Shown here: positions 1 to 8,313 of the stretch, in pieces
How the letters are laid out: each line of letters starts with the position of its first letter
Position numbering within the stretch: the first letter of the stretch is position 1
Source of the DNA: JBEIJQ01 sp040380145
Lineage (GTDB): Bacteria; Bacteroidota; Bacteroidia; Chitinophagales; Saprospiraceae
DNA length: 40,049 nucleotides
NCBI GenBank assembly: GCA_040380145.1
Contig: JBEIJQ010000007.1
Location: 1-40,049, forward strand
Direction of reading: 5' to 3'
Made by a program: the position numbers and the translations under genes
Notes under the pieces: generated by a model
Database searches by the model: none
What the model saw: the letters and a program-made list of their open reading frames with translations, nothing else
Told to the model about the DNA's origin: nothing

Positions 1-1841
1 ATATCCGCTTCGACGACCAAGCGGCCAACGCTTACGCGACGATTCCCTGTCCGCCCACCGGCGGTGGCACCTACCAGCCCAACCAAGTGCTGTCGGCGTT
101 CAACGGCCAAAACCCGCTGGGCACCTGGTCGTTGGTGGTGCAGGATGTGGCCAACCAAGACGGCGGCAGCCTGACGGCCTGGTCCGTCCAGATCTGCTAT
201 GCTCCGGCCCCCACGTGCAACCTCACCGCCGCCGCCACCGCCACTGCCACCGCCTGTGCCCCCTGCAACGGCGGCGTCGCGGTCACGCCCACGGGCGGCA
301 CCTCTCCGTTCACCTATGCGTGGAGCAACGGCGGCACCACGGCCAACATCGGAGGCCTCTGCGCGGGCACCTACACCGTGACGGTGACGGACGCCGCCTC
401 TTGTTCGGCCACCGCCACAGCCACGGTGACGACCTCTGGAACCGTTTCCACCTCCGCATCCAACACCGGTCCGTATTGCGCGGGCGCCACGGCCCAGTTC
501 AACGCCACCGGTACGGGCACCTTTGCTTGGAGCGGTCCGGGCGGCTTCACTTCCACCGCGCAAAACCCGACCCGCGCCAACCTGACGGTTGCCATGGCCG
601 GCACCTATACCGTGACGCTGACCTCTGTGGCCGGCTGTACGGCCACGGCCAGCACGACCTTGGTGGTGAACGCCGGCCCGGCCGCAACGGCCTCCAATAC
701 CGGCCCCTACTGTGTGGGCGCCACGGTACAGCTCAACGCCACCGGCGGAGGCACCTACGCTTGGAGCGGTCCCGGCGGTTTCACCTCCACCCTGCCCAAC
801 CCCACGCGCACGAACGCCACCGCGGCCATGTCGGGCGCCTATACCGTGACGGTCACCAACAACGGTTGCTCGGCCACGGCCAACACCACCGTAGCGGTCA
901 ATACCATTCCCACGGCCACGGCTTCCAATACCGGCCCCTACTGCGTGGGCGCCACGGTACAGCTCAACGCCACCGGCGGGGGCACCTATGCTTGGAACGG
1001 CCCCGTGGGCTATACCGCCGCTACCGCCAACCCCACGCGCACCAATGCAACCCTCCTGATGTCGGGATCCTACACCGTCACTGTCACCAGCAACGGCTGC
1101 ACGGCCACGGCGAGCACCAGCGTGTCCGTCAACGCCGGTCCCCAGCTGCAGGCCACCCCCGACAATGTGACCTGCTTCGGCGGCAACGACGGCGGGGTCG
1201 CGTTGCAGGCTCCCGGAGCGACCTCCTTCCTGTGGAGCAACGGCAGCACCCAACAAAACCTCACCGGCATCACCGCCGGCACCTACACCGTGACGGCCAC
1301 CGGCGCCCAAGGCTGTACCTCCACGGCTTCGGTTGCCGTCGGACAACCGTTCGGCGGGGTGACGGTACAGGCTGCCGGCACTCCTTCGCAGGGCAACAAC
1401 GGCACCGCCACGGCCACCGCTTCGGGCGGCGCGGTACCCTACACCTTCGCGTGGAGCAACGGCGGCACGACCGCCGCTCTCCAGCAGCTCCCCCCTGGAA
1501 CCTATACGGTCACCGTGACCGACGCCAACGGTTGCACCGCCTCCGCTTCGGCTTTTGTGGACAACTTCACGGGCATCGTTGCGGTGCCGGGACTGAATGT
1601 GTTCGAGCTCCTGCCCAATCCCAACGACGGCCGCTTCAATGTCGTCTTGGAATTCGACCGCAGCCAAGAGGCGGTGATCGATCTGTACGCCTACAACGGC
1701 CAGCTGCTCCAACGCTCGATCCACCAGGGACAAAGCCTGCAGATCCCCTTCGATTTGACCGGCCAAAATAGCGGGGTGTTCTTCGTGCTTGTCCGCACCG
1801 CCGAAGGGTACACGGCCAAACCCGTGGTCCTGACCAGATAA
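1..1841 (+). CDS. Secreted T9SS cargo protein with P-domain, SprB and Ig-like repeats (5' partial)
   Basis: The reading frame is open from base 3, so the gene begins upstream of the window. The visible order is: end of a proprotein-convertase P-like domain (GTWSLVVQDVANQDGG, to about base 205); a SprB-type repeat (about 216-435, with YAWSNGGTT and GTYTVTVTDA); three Ig/PKD-like repeats (459-1140); two more SprB-type repeats (about 1143-1566); and a C-terminal type A sorting domain (about 1594-1838, with LPNPNDGRFNV and a hydrophobic VFFVLVR near the end). Such C-terminal domains direct proteins through the type IX secretion system to the cell surface or medium; SprB repeats occur in surface adhesins of gliding Bacteroidota. 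An upstream protease or other catalytic domain is possible because P domains often follow one, but it lies outside the window. The composition is strongly Thr/Ala/Gly-rich. Function beyond secretion is not known. Confidence 0.88.
   Translation, partial: IRFDDQAANAYATIPCPPTGGGTYQPNQVLSAFNGQNPLGTWSLVVQDVANQDGGSLTAWSVQICYAPAPTCNLTAAATATATACAPCNGGVAVTPTGGTSPFTYAWSNGGTTANIGGLCAGTYTVTVTDAASCSATATATVTTSGTVSTSASNTGPYCAGATAQFNATGTGTFAWSGPGGFTSTAQNPTRANLTVAMAGTYTVTLTSVAGCTATASTTLVVNAGPAATASNTGPYCVGATVQLNATGGGTYAWSGPGGFTSTLPNPTRTNATAAMSGAYTVTVTNNGCSATANTTVAVNTIPTATASNTGPYCVGATVQLNATGGGTYAWNGPVGYTAATANPTRTNATLLMSGSYTVTVTSNGCTATASTSVSVNAGPQLQATPDNVTCFGGNDGGVALQAPGATSFLWSNGSTQQNLTGITAGTYTVTATGAQGCTSTASVAVGQPFGGVTVQAAGTPSQGNNGTATATASGGAVPYTFAWSNGGTTAALQQLPPGTYTVTVTDANGCTASASAFVDNFTGIVAVPGLNVFELLPNPNDGRFNVVLEFDRSQEAVIDLYAYNGQLLQRSIHQGQSLQIPFDLTGQNSGVFFVLVRTAEGYTAKPVVLTR
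459..1140 (+). repeat. Three in-frame tandem Ig-like repeats of 77-78 codons
   Basis: Units start at 459, 693 and 924 (spacing 234 and 231 bases). Each begins SNTGPYC.GAT..(F/L)NATG.GT and carries a W(S/N)GP.G(F/Y) block before a TYTVT strand. Units 2 and 3 are nearly identical at DNA level over their first 25 codons or so, which suggests recent duplication or gene conversion. Each unit has two or more Cys, which could form a disulfide in the exported protein (inference). Confidence 0.85.
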
Positions 1842-1865
1842 AATCCGGCCAGCCCCTTTTTCAAG

Positions 1866-1899
1866 GCCCGTCCAATACGGTTGGACGGGCTTTTTTTTT
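1866..1899 (+). terminator. Rho-independent terminator of the T9SS protein gene
   Basis: A perfect 10-bp stem (gcccgtccaa / ttggacgggc) with a 5-base loop (tacgg) is followed directly by nine T. It starts 24 bases after the stop codon at 1841. It also argues against the TTG at 1898 as the start of the next gene, because that codon lies in the T-run. Confidence 0.93.
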
Positions 1900-1914
1900 G
1901 CAAAAAACAGGAAG

Positions 1915-1922
1915 TAAATTTG
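1915..1922 (+). promoter_or_regulatory. Bacteroidota-type -7 promoter element for the transsulfuration-type enzyme
   Basis: TAAATTTG matches TAnnTTTG. A start of transcription a few bases downstream (about 1927-1930) would fall before the proposed TTG start at 1958. A -33 TTTG at ideal spacing was not found; the closest (1897-1900) is only 14 bases away. Confidence 0.5.
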
Positions 1923-1957
1923 TCCCGTCAGGATCGTTCACCCCAAAAACCTCCGCT

Positions 1958-3139
1958 TTGCGATTTTCCTCCCAAACCATCCGTGAAGGCCAATTGCCCG
2001 AAACGGTGCGTTCCACGCAGTTGCCCCTGTATGCGACCTCCTCGTTTTGTTTCGAATCGCTGGAAGAAGGGATAGACACCTTTGAAGGGCGCAAGCACCT
2101 GCATTTTTACAGTCGTTACGGCAACCCCACCGTAGAGGCCGTCGCCGACAAAATCGCCCGACTGGAGGCCTACGGAAGTGGTTTCGAGGCCCACGGCGTG
2201 CTGGTATCCTCGGGGATGGCCGCCATTTCCACCCTGTGCCTCGCCACCCTCAGAAGCGGCGACAAACTGCTGACCCAGCCCGATCTGTACGGCGGCACGA
2301 CCGAACTTTTCCTCAAGATCCTCGGCCCGATGGGCGTGGAAACTTTGACGGCCGACCTGCAGGATCTCGAAGCGGTGGACAAACTCGTGGCCGCCGAACC
2401 GCGGATCCGCATGTTGTATTTCGAGACTCCGTCGAACCCCACGCTCCGGTGCCTGGACATTGCCGCCCTCGCCGACATCGCGCGGCGCCACGGCCGGCTC
2501 AGCGTGGTGGACAACACTTTTTGTACCCCTTATCTGCAGCAGCCCCTGCTCCTCGGCGCCGATGCGGTAATCCATTCCACCACCAAGTACCTCAACGGCC
2601 ACGGAAATTCCACCGCGGGCATCATCGTGGGCCGCTCGGAAGAACTCGTCAAAGGCCCCGTTTGGCAGGCCATGAAACTGCTCGGCACCAACTGCAGCCC
2701 GTTCGAGGCGTGGCTGACCAACAACGGACTGAAAACCTTGGGGCTGCGGATGGACAAGCACTCCGCCAACGCCATGTCCGTCGCCTCTTTTTTGGAAAAC
2801 CATCCCCGAATCGCCCGCGTCAACTACAACGGGCTGACCGGACATCCCGACCATCTGCTCGCGAAAAAGCAGATGCGGGGCTTCGGAGGGATGCTCAGTT
2901 TCGAGGTGACAGGCGGACTGGAAGCGGCCGCCCAATTCATGGACAAACTGCGTTTTTGCCTGATCGCGCCTACCTTGGGCGATGTGGAGACCCTGGCGGT
3001 CCATCCGGCCTCGATGTCGCACCGGGCCCTGTCGCCCGCGGTCCGGGAAGCCAATGGGATACCCGACGGCCTGATCCGGCTTTCGGTGGGCATCGAAGAT
3101 TCGGAAGACATCTTGGAGGACCTGGCACAGGCCCTCTAA
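1958..3139 (+). CDS. Cys/Met-metabolism PLP-dependent enzyme (cystathionine gamma-synthase / methionine gamma-lyase family)
   Basis: A fold-type I PLP enzyme of the transsulfuration family, cytoplasmic and probably tetrameric. Family marks are YSRYGNPTVEAV, the SSGMAAI phosphate-binding region, ETPSNP, VVDNTF, and the PLP-lysine motif STTKYLNGH. The start is set at TTG 1958, giving 393 aa, the usual length; the frame stays open to TTG 1898, but that codon sits inside the terminator T-run and upstream of the predicted transcription start. No ATG lies near the expected N-terminus. The reaction (cystathionine gamma-synthase, gamma-lyase, O-acetylhomoserine sulfhydrylase or methionine gamma-lyase) cannot be settled from the sequence by eye, and no neighbouring Met or Cys gene decides it. 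It stands alone, and its stop is 8 bases from that of the convergent OmpA-domain gene. Confidence 0.9.
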   Translation: MRFSSQTIREGQLPETVRSTQLPLYATSSFCFESLEEGIDTFEGRKHLHFYSRYGNPTVEAVADKIARLEAYGSGFEAHGVLVSSGMAAISTLCLATLRSGDKLLTQPDLYGGTTELFLKILGPMGVETLTADLQDLEAVDKLVAAEPRIRMLYFETPSNPTLRCLDIAALADIARRHGRLSVVDNTFCTPYLQQPLLLGADAVIHSTTKYLNGHGNSTAGIIVGRSEELVKGPVWQAMKLLGTNCSPFEAWLTNNGLKTLGLRMDKHSANAMSVASFLENHPRIARVNYNGLTGHPDHLLAKKQMRGFGGMLSFEVTGGLEAAAQFMDKLRFCLIAPTLGDVETLAVHPASMSHRALSPAVREANGIPDGLIRLSVGIEDSEDILEDLAQAL

Positions 3140-3147
3140 AGCGATGC

Positions 3148-4200
3148 TCAGCGGAACAAGGTCATCTCCACGCGGCGGTTGACGCCGTCTCCCTTGGGGC
3201 CGACCATGCCCGAGGCGCCCGCGCCCGTTTTGTTGAGCCGTTCAACGGCAATGCCCCGTGTGGCGAAGTAGGTGAAAACCTCCTCTGCACGCTGCTGGGA
3301 AAGGAGCAACGCCTTTTCGTTTCCCATATTGGCATCGGCATACGCGACGATGTTGAGCTTCCAAGAGGGATGGGCAAGCAGTTGTTTACGAATGTTTTCG
3401 AGCCGCTCGTAGGCCACTGCCGGATTGCTGAACCGAAGGCCGTTCGACCAAAAAAGAAGGCGAGTGACGCCGCTCGGCGGAACACTGTTGTCGGGGGCGG
3501 GGGGAGGAACTTCTATCGCCTTGGGCTGCGGTTCGGGTTGCTGGACGACCACTTCGGGCTCTTCCTCTTCGACCACTTCCGTCTGTTTTTGGGGCTCGGA
3601 AGGCAATCCTTTTTCGAAATTGTCGATCCGTTTGTCCATGTCTTTCGGTGTCCCCAACGAAGGATCCCCGGGCGGCTTCACCTTGATGTGCAGCGCATTG
3701 AAATGCCGTTCGCTGTCTTCGTTGCCCCGGCCTTCGATCAGGTGAACCTTCGTCAGTCCGACCGGCAGGCGCGGGAAAACGATTTCCGCCGTCTGCATTT
3801 CGCCCACGACCTGCGGAAGCGCAAATTCGGGCTTGTTGCGCAGGGTCCGGTTGCGCAGGACGCCACCGGCCCGGATGTTCTGCACGTCCACCAAATTGAA
3901 CGAATTGGGGATACCCTGCTTCGGCTCCAGATTTTTCAGATACCAGGGGGATTCGCCGCTCGGTCCATAATACGTCGCGCTGCCGCCTTCCCATTCGGCT
4001 TTGTACCGGAAAAAGAAAACGGTCCGGCTGTTCCAATACTCGATCTTGTCCAAGATGTAGTTGTCCTGCCATTGGGTGTACTCCGGACGGTAATCCGTGT
4101 ACAGCAGCGTGTCTTTTTGCGGTTGATCCGAGGCGTTTCCCGTTGCGCCGTACAGCACGAACAGGAGCAATGCGAACAGGCGACAGAGCAGTTTCGGCAT
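3148..4200 (-). CDS. OmpA-family C-terminal domain protein with signal peptide
   Basis: 350 aa from ATG 4200, chosen because the N-terminus then becomes a clean signal peptide (MPKLLCRLFALLLFVLYGAT, cleavage probably near GNA-S); the longer frame to 4224 only adds eight residues in front of it. The middle part (about residues 25-190) has no domain I recognise. A low-complexity Glu/Pro/Gln linker (about 190-235) resembles a periplasmic spacer. The last 105 residues form an OmpA-like peptidoglycan-binding domain with VAYADANMGNEKALLLSQQRA, a TRGI.VERL block and a final NRRVEMTLFR. It likely links outer-membrane material to peptidoglycan. The single lipoprotein gene upstream at 4389-4880 is co-oriented and 188 bases away. 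Confidence 0.82.
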   Translation of the reverse strand: MPKLLCRLFALLLFVLYGATGNASDQPQKDTLLYTDYRPEYTQWQDNYILDKIEYWNSRTVFFFRYKAEWEGGSATYYGPSGESPWYLKNLEPKQGIPNSFNLVDVQNIRAGGVLRNRTLRNKPEFALPQVVGEMQTAEIVFPRLPVGLTKVHLIEGRGNEDSERHFNALHIKVKPPGDPSLGTPKDMDKRIDNFEKGLPSEPQKQTEVVEEEEPEVVVQQPEPQPKAIEVPPPAPDNSVPPSGVTRLLFWSNGLRFSNPAVAYERLENIRKQLLAHPSWKLNIVAYADANMGNEKALLLSQQRAEEVFTYFATRGIAVERLNKTGAGASGMVGPKGDGVNRRVEMTLFR

Positions 4201-4315
4201 TTTGTTGGTTATTGGTGAAAACAATCCGGGGCCGCCGCCCCTCTACAAACGTTGTTCCAAAATCGATTTATTGTCCCGGTCCGGGCATCAGAAAACAGAC
4301 CTCGTTTTTTTTATA

Positions 4316-4329
4316 TTTTTTTAAAAAAA
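4316..4329. repeat. T7A7 dyad between two minus-strand genes
   Basis: TTTTTTTAAAAAAA is a perfect 14-bp AT-only palindrome, 59 bases beyond the stop of the lipoprotein gene at 4389. It may act as a weak terminator or as an intrinsically bent site. Similar dyads recur through the window. Confidence 0.5.
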
Positions 4330-4388
4330 GATTCCGAAAAAAGCGCTTCCGACGAATCCTAGGATGCCGGTGCCGAAAAGGATCGGGG

Positions 4389-4880
4389 TTATTCGCACCA
4401 GCGGAACACCACCTCGGCGTTGATGGGCACATAACCCTGGGGATTGTATCGGATCCGGTAACGGAATTTCATCCCGAAACGGTTTTGGAACAGGTAATCG
4501 CCCAAGCGGTTGTCGAACGGCGTGGGGATCAGATCGAGCACCCCGCCGGTATTTTCGGGCACATCGTCGCGATAGGCGATCTGGAAATCCGGTTTGCCCG
4601 GGGCAGTCAGCCACAATTCGATCCATTGCAGGTAGCGCAGGGTCTGGTTGTCGGTCACGACCAGCCGCACCGAGCCGGTGGCCAAGGTGGCGCCGAGGGA
4701 ATCCACGAGGCCGCTCTGTTGCGGAGTTTCCAGGTAGTGGGTCAAAAATTCGTTGATGCCCGTCGGAAATTCCGTCTGGACGAAAAAACCCACATCGGAC
4801 GGATTGTCGCACTCGGTCCGGCAGGCGCCGATGGCCATAGCCCATAGGGCGAGGAATAGCAACGGGATTATTCGGGCCAT
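4389..4880 (-). CDS. Small lipoprotein of unknown function
   Basis: 163 aa from ATG 4880. This start gives a lipoprotein signal (MARIIPLLFLALWAMAIGAC, lipobox AIGAC with Cys at residue 20); the frame extends upstream to 4922 but would only add a non-signal extension. The mature part starts CRTECDNPSDVG and looks like a beta-rich globular domain with no family I recognise. A second and third Cys are at the N- and C-terminus (final FRWCE). Small lipoproteins of this shape are common in Bacteroidota. A -7 element (CAAAACTA on the plus strand, that is TAGTTTTG) lies 39 bases upstream. Confidence 0.72.
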   Translation of the reverse strand: MARIIPLLFLALWAMAIGACRTECDNPSDVGFFVQTEFPTGINEFLTHYLETPQQSGLVDSLGATLATGSVRLVVTDNQTLRYLQWIELWLTAPGKPDFQIAYRDDVPENTGGVLDLIPTPFDNRLGDYLFQNRFGMKFRYRIRYNPQGYVPINAEVVFRWCE

Positions 4881-4919
4881 AGGGATCAAAAACGGGGGGG
4901 CAAAAAATGAAAAGCAGGG

Positions 4920-4927
4920 CAAAACTA
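4920..4927 (-). promoter_or_regulatory. -7 promoter element for the 4389-4880 lipoprotein
   Basis: The reverse complement reads TAGTTTTG (TAnnTTTG). A plus-strand TATTTTTG follows at 4929-4936, one base away, so the site could be a divergent pair, but the next plus-strand start is 150 bases off. No -33 TTTG is evident. Confidence 0.45.
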
Positions 4928-5042
4928 ATATTTTTGGGGCATGCGCCGCACCGCGACGAAGCGCTTTTCACCAACGCTCCGCGGGCCGGTTTTGTGATTT
5001 TTTCCGGGCACAAAAAACGGTCTTTCACGTAAAATCGCCCGA

Positions 5043-5072
5043 TTTGCTTATTTTGGCCCTTGCATATTTTTC
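5043..5072 (+). promoter_or_regulatory. Possible promoter of the GCS2-CBS gene
   Basis: A -33 TTTG at 5043-5046 is followed after 18 bases by TATTTTTC (5065-5072), one mismatch from TAnnTTTG. Transcription would start near 5078, about 10 bases before the ATG. TATTTTGG at 5049-5056 and TATTTTTG at 4929-4936 are alternatives. Confidence 0.4.
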
Positions 5073-5088
5073 AAAACACGAGTCAGCC

Positions 5089-7008
5089 ATGGGCGTAGAA
5101 CAGGTAAAATTGGCCAGCCAGCAATCCTCCGACGATCTGCAGGCCTTCATGCGTCGTTTGCTCAACGACGTACGAGCATTCGAGCACATGCTCGACAACG
5201 ATTACTTCGAGAGCGGCATCAAACGCATCGGCGCCGAGCAGGAACTGTGCCTCGTGGACGCGCATTTCAAGCCCGCCATGGTCAACATGGCCATTTTGGA
5301 GCACTTCCATCCCGACTGGCTGACCACCGAACTGGGGCAGTTCAACCTCGAGTGCAACCTCACCCCGCAGGATTTCGTGGGCAATGCCCTCGGCAACCTG
5401 GAAGCCGAACTGTCGGGCTTTTTGCAGGAACTGCGTGCGGCCGCCACTGCCCAACAGGCCCGCGTGGTGCTGACCGGCATCCTGCCGACCCTCCGCAAAT
5501 CAGACCTCGAACTGGAGCACCTCACGCCCAAGCCGCGCTATTTTGCCCTGATGCAGGCCCTCAAAAACCTCCGCGGTTCGGATTACGAAGTGCGCCTCGA
5601 GGGCATCGACGAGCTCAGTCTGCGCCACGACTCCCCCCTTCTGGAAGCCTGCAACACCAGTTTTCAGGTACACCTGCAGGTCTCGCCCAAGGATTTCGTG
5701 CCGTACTACAACAACGCGCTCGCCATCGCCGGCCCCACCATGGCCATGGCCGCCAATTCGCCCCTTCTCTTCGGCAAAAGGCTGTGGCACGAAACGCGGA
5801 TCATGCTCTTCCAGCAATCCATCGACACCCGCACGGCTTCCACCAACATGCGCTACCGCCCTCCACGGGTCACTTTCGGAAACGATTGGCTGCGCAAGTC
5901 CATCCTCGAAATTTACCGGGAGGACATCGCCCGTTTCCGGGTCATCATGACCGCCGAACAGGACGAGGACGCCTTCGAAATGCTCAACAAGGGCGAAACC
6001 CCCAAGCTCCGGGCCCTACAGGTGCACAACAGCACCGTTTACCGTTGGAACAGGCCCTGCTACGGGATCAGCCCCAACGGCAAACCACATCTCCGCATCG
6101 AAAACCGCATCCTTCCCGCCGGGCCGACGGTCGTGGACGAAATCGCCAACACGGCTTTCTGGCTGGGACTGATGGAAGGCGCCGCCCGAAACTACGGGGA
6201 CGTGACCCGAAAAATGAGTTTCGACGACGCCCGCGACAACTTCGTAAAAGGTGCGCGTACCGGTATCGATTCCAAGTTCACGTGGTTCAACAACCAAAAA
6301 ATAACCGCCCAAGAGCTCATCCTGAAAGAACTCCTGCCCTTGGCCAAGGAAGGCTTGGTAGCCAACCGGATCGCCGAAACGGATATCGCCCGCTACCTCG
6401 ATGTGGTAGAAAACCGTACCCGCGAACTGGCCACCGGTGCGCGGTGGTTGCTGCGCTCTTACTCCTCGTTCATCCAAGAAACCACCACCGACGAGGCCAT
6501 CGTGGCCGTCACCTCGGCGATGTACGAAAACCAGTGGGAAAACCGCCCGGTCCACACTTGGGAACTGCCCAAGCTCAGCGACCTGAAAGAATACGAACCG
6601 TCCAGCCAGCTCGTGGAGGAATTCATGTCCACCGACTTCATCACCGTTCGCCGCGAGGACGTGCTGGAGTTCGTGACCGACCTGATGGATTGGCGGGGCC
6701 TTCGCTACCTGCCCGTGGAAGACGAACACGGCAAACTGGTGGGCCTGCTGACCTCCAAACTGCTGATGCGCCAACTGTCGAACAAGTTGGCCGACAAGGC
6801 CCAAGAGGCCACCACGGTGGAGGAGATCATGGTCAAGAACGTGATTACCATAGCGCCCGACCAGACGGTCCTGCAAGCGATCAACTGTATGAGCGAACAC
6901 GATATCGGTTGCCTGCCCGTGGTCAAGGAGGGTGAATTGCTGGGCCTGATCACCGAGAAAAATTTCGTCAACCTTTCCAAAAGGCTTATCCAGCGCATGA
7001 ACGAATGA
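5089..7008 (+). CDS. Glutamate-cysteine ligase family (GCS2-like) protein fused to a CBS pair
   Basis: 639 aa from ATG 5089; the open frame continues upstream to 4753 but that part overlaps the divergent lipoprotein gene and shows no family likeness. Residues about 20-480 resemble the GCS2 carboxylate-amine ligase family, with GAEQELCLVD, LGQFNLE, NTSFQVHLQ and HLRIENRILPAGPT. Residues about 505-630 form two CBS motifs (EFMSTDFITVRREDVL and EIMVKNVITIAPDQTV, each ending in a VGLLT/LGLIT strand), which commonly bind adenine nucleotides. The protein could ligate Glu to a thiol or amine under energy-charge control (inference); the true substrate is unknown. It overlaps the next gene by four bases (ATGA), so the two are translationally coupled. 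Confidence 0.85.
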   Translation: MGVEQVKLASQQSSDDLQAFMRRLLNDVRAFEHMLDNDYFESGIKRIGAEQELCLVDAHFKPAMVNMAILEHFHPDWLTTELGQFNLECNLTPQDFVGNALGNLEAELSGFLQELRAAATAQQARVVLTGILPTLRKSDLELEHLTPKPRYFALMQALKNLRGSDYEVRLEGIDELSLRHDSPLLEACNTSFQVHLQVSPKDFVPYYNNALAIAGPTMAMAANSPLLFGKRLWHETRIMLFQQSIDTRTASTNMRYRPPRVTFGNDWLRKSILEIYREDIARFRVIMTAEQDEDAFEMLNKGETPKLRALQVHNSTVYRWNRPCYGISPNGKPHLRIENRILPAGPTVVDEIANTAFWLGLMEGAARNYGDVTRKMSFDDARDNFVKGARTGIDSKFTWFNNQKITAQELILKELLPLAKEGLVANRIAETDIARYLDVVENRTRELATGARWLLRSYSSFIQETTTDEAIVAVTSAMYENQWENRPVHTWELPKLSDLKEYEPSSQLVEEFMSTDFITVRREDVLEFVTDLMDWRGLRYLPVEDEHGKLVGLLTSKLLMRQLSNKLADKAQEATTVEEIMVKNVITIAPDQTVLQAINCMSEHDIGCLPVVKEGELLGLITEKNFVNLSKRLIQRMNE

Positions 7009-7859
7009 ACCGGTACCTGTCGCTCATCAAATTCAGCCACACGGTCTTTGCGCTGCCCTTCGCCCTGATCGGTTTTTTCCTCGCCACGACCGAACGGGGC
7101 AGCGGGGTGGATTGGAAACTGTTCGCGCTCGTGCTGGTGTGCATGGTGACCGCCCGGAGCGCGGCCATGGCGTTCAACCGTTGGGCCGACCGTCGTTTCG
7201 ACGGCCAAAACCCTCGAACGGCGATACGCGAAATCCCGGCCGGCGCGATCCTTCCCCAACGGGCCCTGGCCTTCGTGGTCCTGAACGCCCTGGCCTTCGT
7301 GGCGGCCACTTGGCTCATCAACCCGTTGTGCTTCGCACTGTCGCCAGTGGCCCTGGCCGTTGTGCTGGGCTACAGCTACACCAAACGTTTCACGGCCCTG
7401 TGCCATTGGGTGCTCGGTGCCGGGCTGGCCCTCGCGCCGATCGGGGCCTATGTGGCCGTGACAGGCCAATTTGCCGCTTTGCCGTGGATTTTTTCGGCGC
7501 TGGTTTTTACTTGGGTCTCCGGATTCGACATCATCTACGCCTTGCAGGACGAGGAATTCGACCGTTCGCAGGGGCTTCATTCCGTTCCCGTGCTGTTGGG
7601 CAAAAGCGGTGCCTTGCGCCTGTCGGAGGCCTTGCACCTGCTCTGCGCCCTGTCCGTAGCCTTTGCCGGTTGGTGGGGCGTTTTCGGGGCGGGGTACTGG
7701 ACCGGAGCCGCCGCGTTCACGGCCTTGCTGATCTATCAGCACACCCTGGTCAAACCCGACGACCTCTCGCGCGTCAACTTGGCGTTTTTCACGGCCAACG
7801 GCGTGGGCAGCGTGGTATTCGGTTGCTTTGTGCTGGCAGATCTGTACTGGTGCCGTTGA
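7005..7859 (+). CDS. ubiA: UbiA-family polyprenyltransferase (UbiA/MqnP type)
   Basis: 284 aa. An integral membrane prenyltransferase with both Asp-rich motifs: NRWADRRFD (N-x3-D-x3-D, residues about 63-71) and LQDEEFD (about 180-186), plus the RTAIREIPAG stretch after the first and about eight hydrophobic helices. Members of this subgroup attach a polyprenyl chain to an aromatic acid in quinone synthesis; in menaquinone-using Bacteroidota with the futalosine route the matching enzyme is MqnP, so the 4-hydroxybenzoate substrate implied by the symbol is uncertain. The ATG overlaps the stop of the GCS2-CBS gene, but the functional link is unclear. It is convergent with ybeY, with a 12-base gap. 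Confidence 0.85.
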   Translation: MNRYLSLIKFSHTVFALPFALIGFFLATTERGSGVDWKLFALVLVCMVTARSAAMAFNRWADRRFDGQNPRTAIREIPAGAILPQRALAFVVLNALAFVAATWLINPLCFALSPVALAVVLGYSYTKRFTALCHWVLGAGLALAPIGAYVAVTGQFAALPWIFSALVFTWVSGFDIIYALQDEEFDRSQGLHSVPVLLGKSGALRLSEALHLLCALSVAFAGWWGVFGAGYWTGAAAFTALLIYQHTLVKPDDLSRVNLAFFTANGVGSVVFGCFVLADLYWCR

Positions 7860-7871
7860 TCGGCTGCCCGT

Positions 7872-8306
7872 TCATTCCGCCGGCCACTCGGCCAAATAGC
7901 GGTCTTCCTTGGCCCGCATCTGCATTTCCTCTTGCAGCGTTTTGTCGACGTAGCCCAACAAATGCAACAGCCCATGCGCCATCACGCGGCGCAATTCGGT
8001 CTCCGCGGGCACGCCCAGTTCGGACGCATTCTCGCGGGTACGCTCCACGCTGATGAACACATCGCCCTCCACGACGGGAGGCACCTGATAGGGAAAAGTG
8101 ATGACATCGGTCAACGTGTCGTGGTCCAAGTATTCAACGTTCAATCGGTGCAGATACTCATCGTCGCAAAAAATATAGGTCAGGGAGCGCAGCTCGCCGT
8201 TTTCCGACCGAACGATGGAGGATAGCCAAACAAACAGCCCCTTTTCCTGCTCGGAGGAAAAGGGGTGCTCGATATTTTCGGAAAAAAATTGGATCGCAGG
8301 CTCCAA
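7872..8306 (-). CDS. ybeY: Endoribonuclease YbeY (rRNA maturation factor)
   Basis: 144 aa, normal length. YbeY is a single-strand metallo-endoribonuclease used in 16S rRNA 3' maturation and ribosome quality control. The core is visible: HRLNVEYLDHDTLTDVITF, then GDVFISVERTREN and the metal motif HGLLHLLGYVDKT. The family motif is H-x3-H-x5-H; here the third position is Asp, a change I recall as usual in Bacteroidota. The start is TTG 8306, directly after the stop of the upstream ATPase gene (7-base gap); there is no suitable ATG, and downstream starts would remove conserved sequence. It is probably co-transcribed with the RsbW-like gene. Confidence 0.9.
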   Translation of the reverse strand: MEPAIQFFSENIEHPFSSEQEKGLFVWLSSIVRSENGELRSLTYIFCDDEYLHRLNVEYLDHDTLTDVITFPYQVPPVVEGDVFISVERTRENASELGVPAETELRRVMAHGLLHLLGYVDKTLQEEMQMRAKEDRYLAEWPAE

Positions 8307-8313
8307 TGCTCGT

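Noticed and set aside
459..1140. Repeat array as a CRISPR
   Set aside because: The repeats are 231-234 bases, in frame and coding; there are no short spacers or cas genes.
1898..1957. TTG 1898 as the start of the Cys/Met enzyme
   Set aside because: It falls in the T-run of the upstream terminator and ahead of the predicted transcription start; the family length fits TTG 1958.
4929..4936. Plus-strand TATTTTTG as the main promoter of the GCS2-CBS gene
   Set aside because: It is 150 bases from the start codon with no -33 element; a nearer pair with proper spacing lies at 5043-5072.
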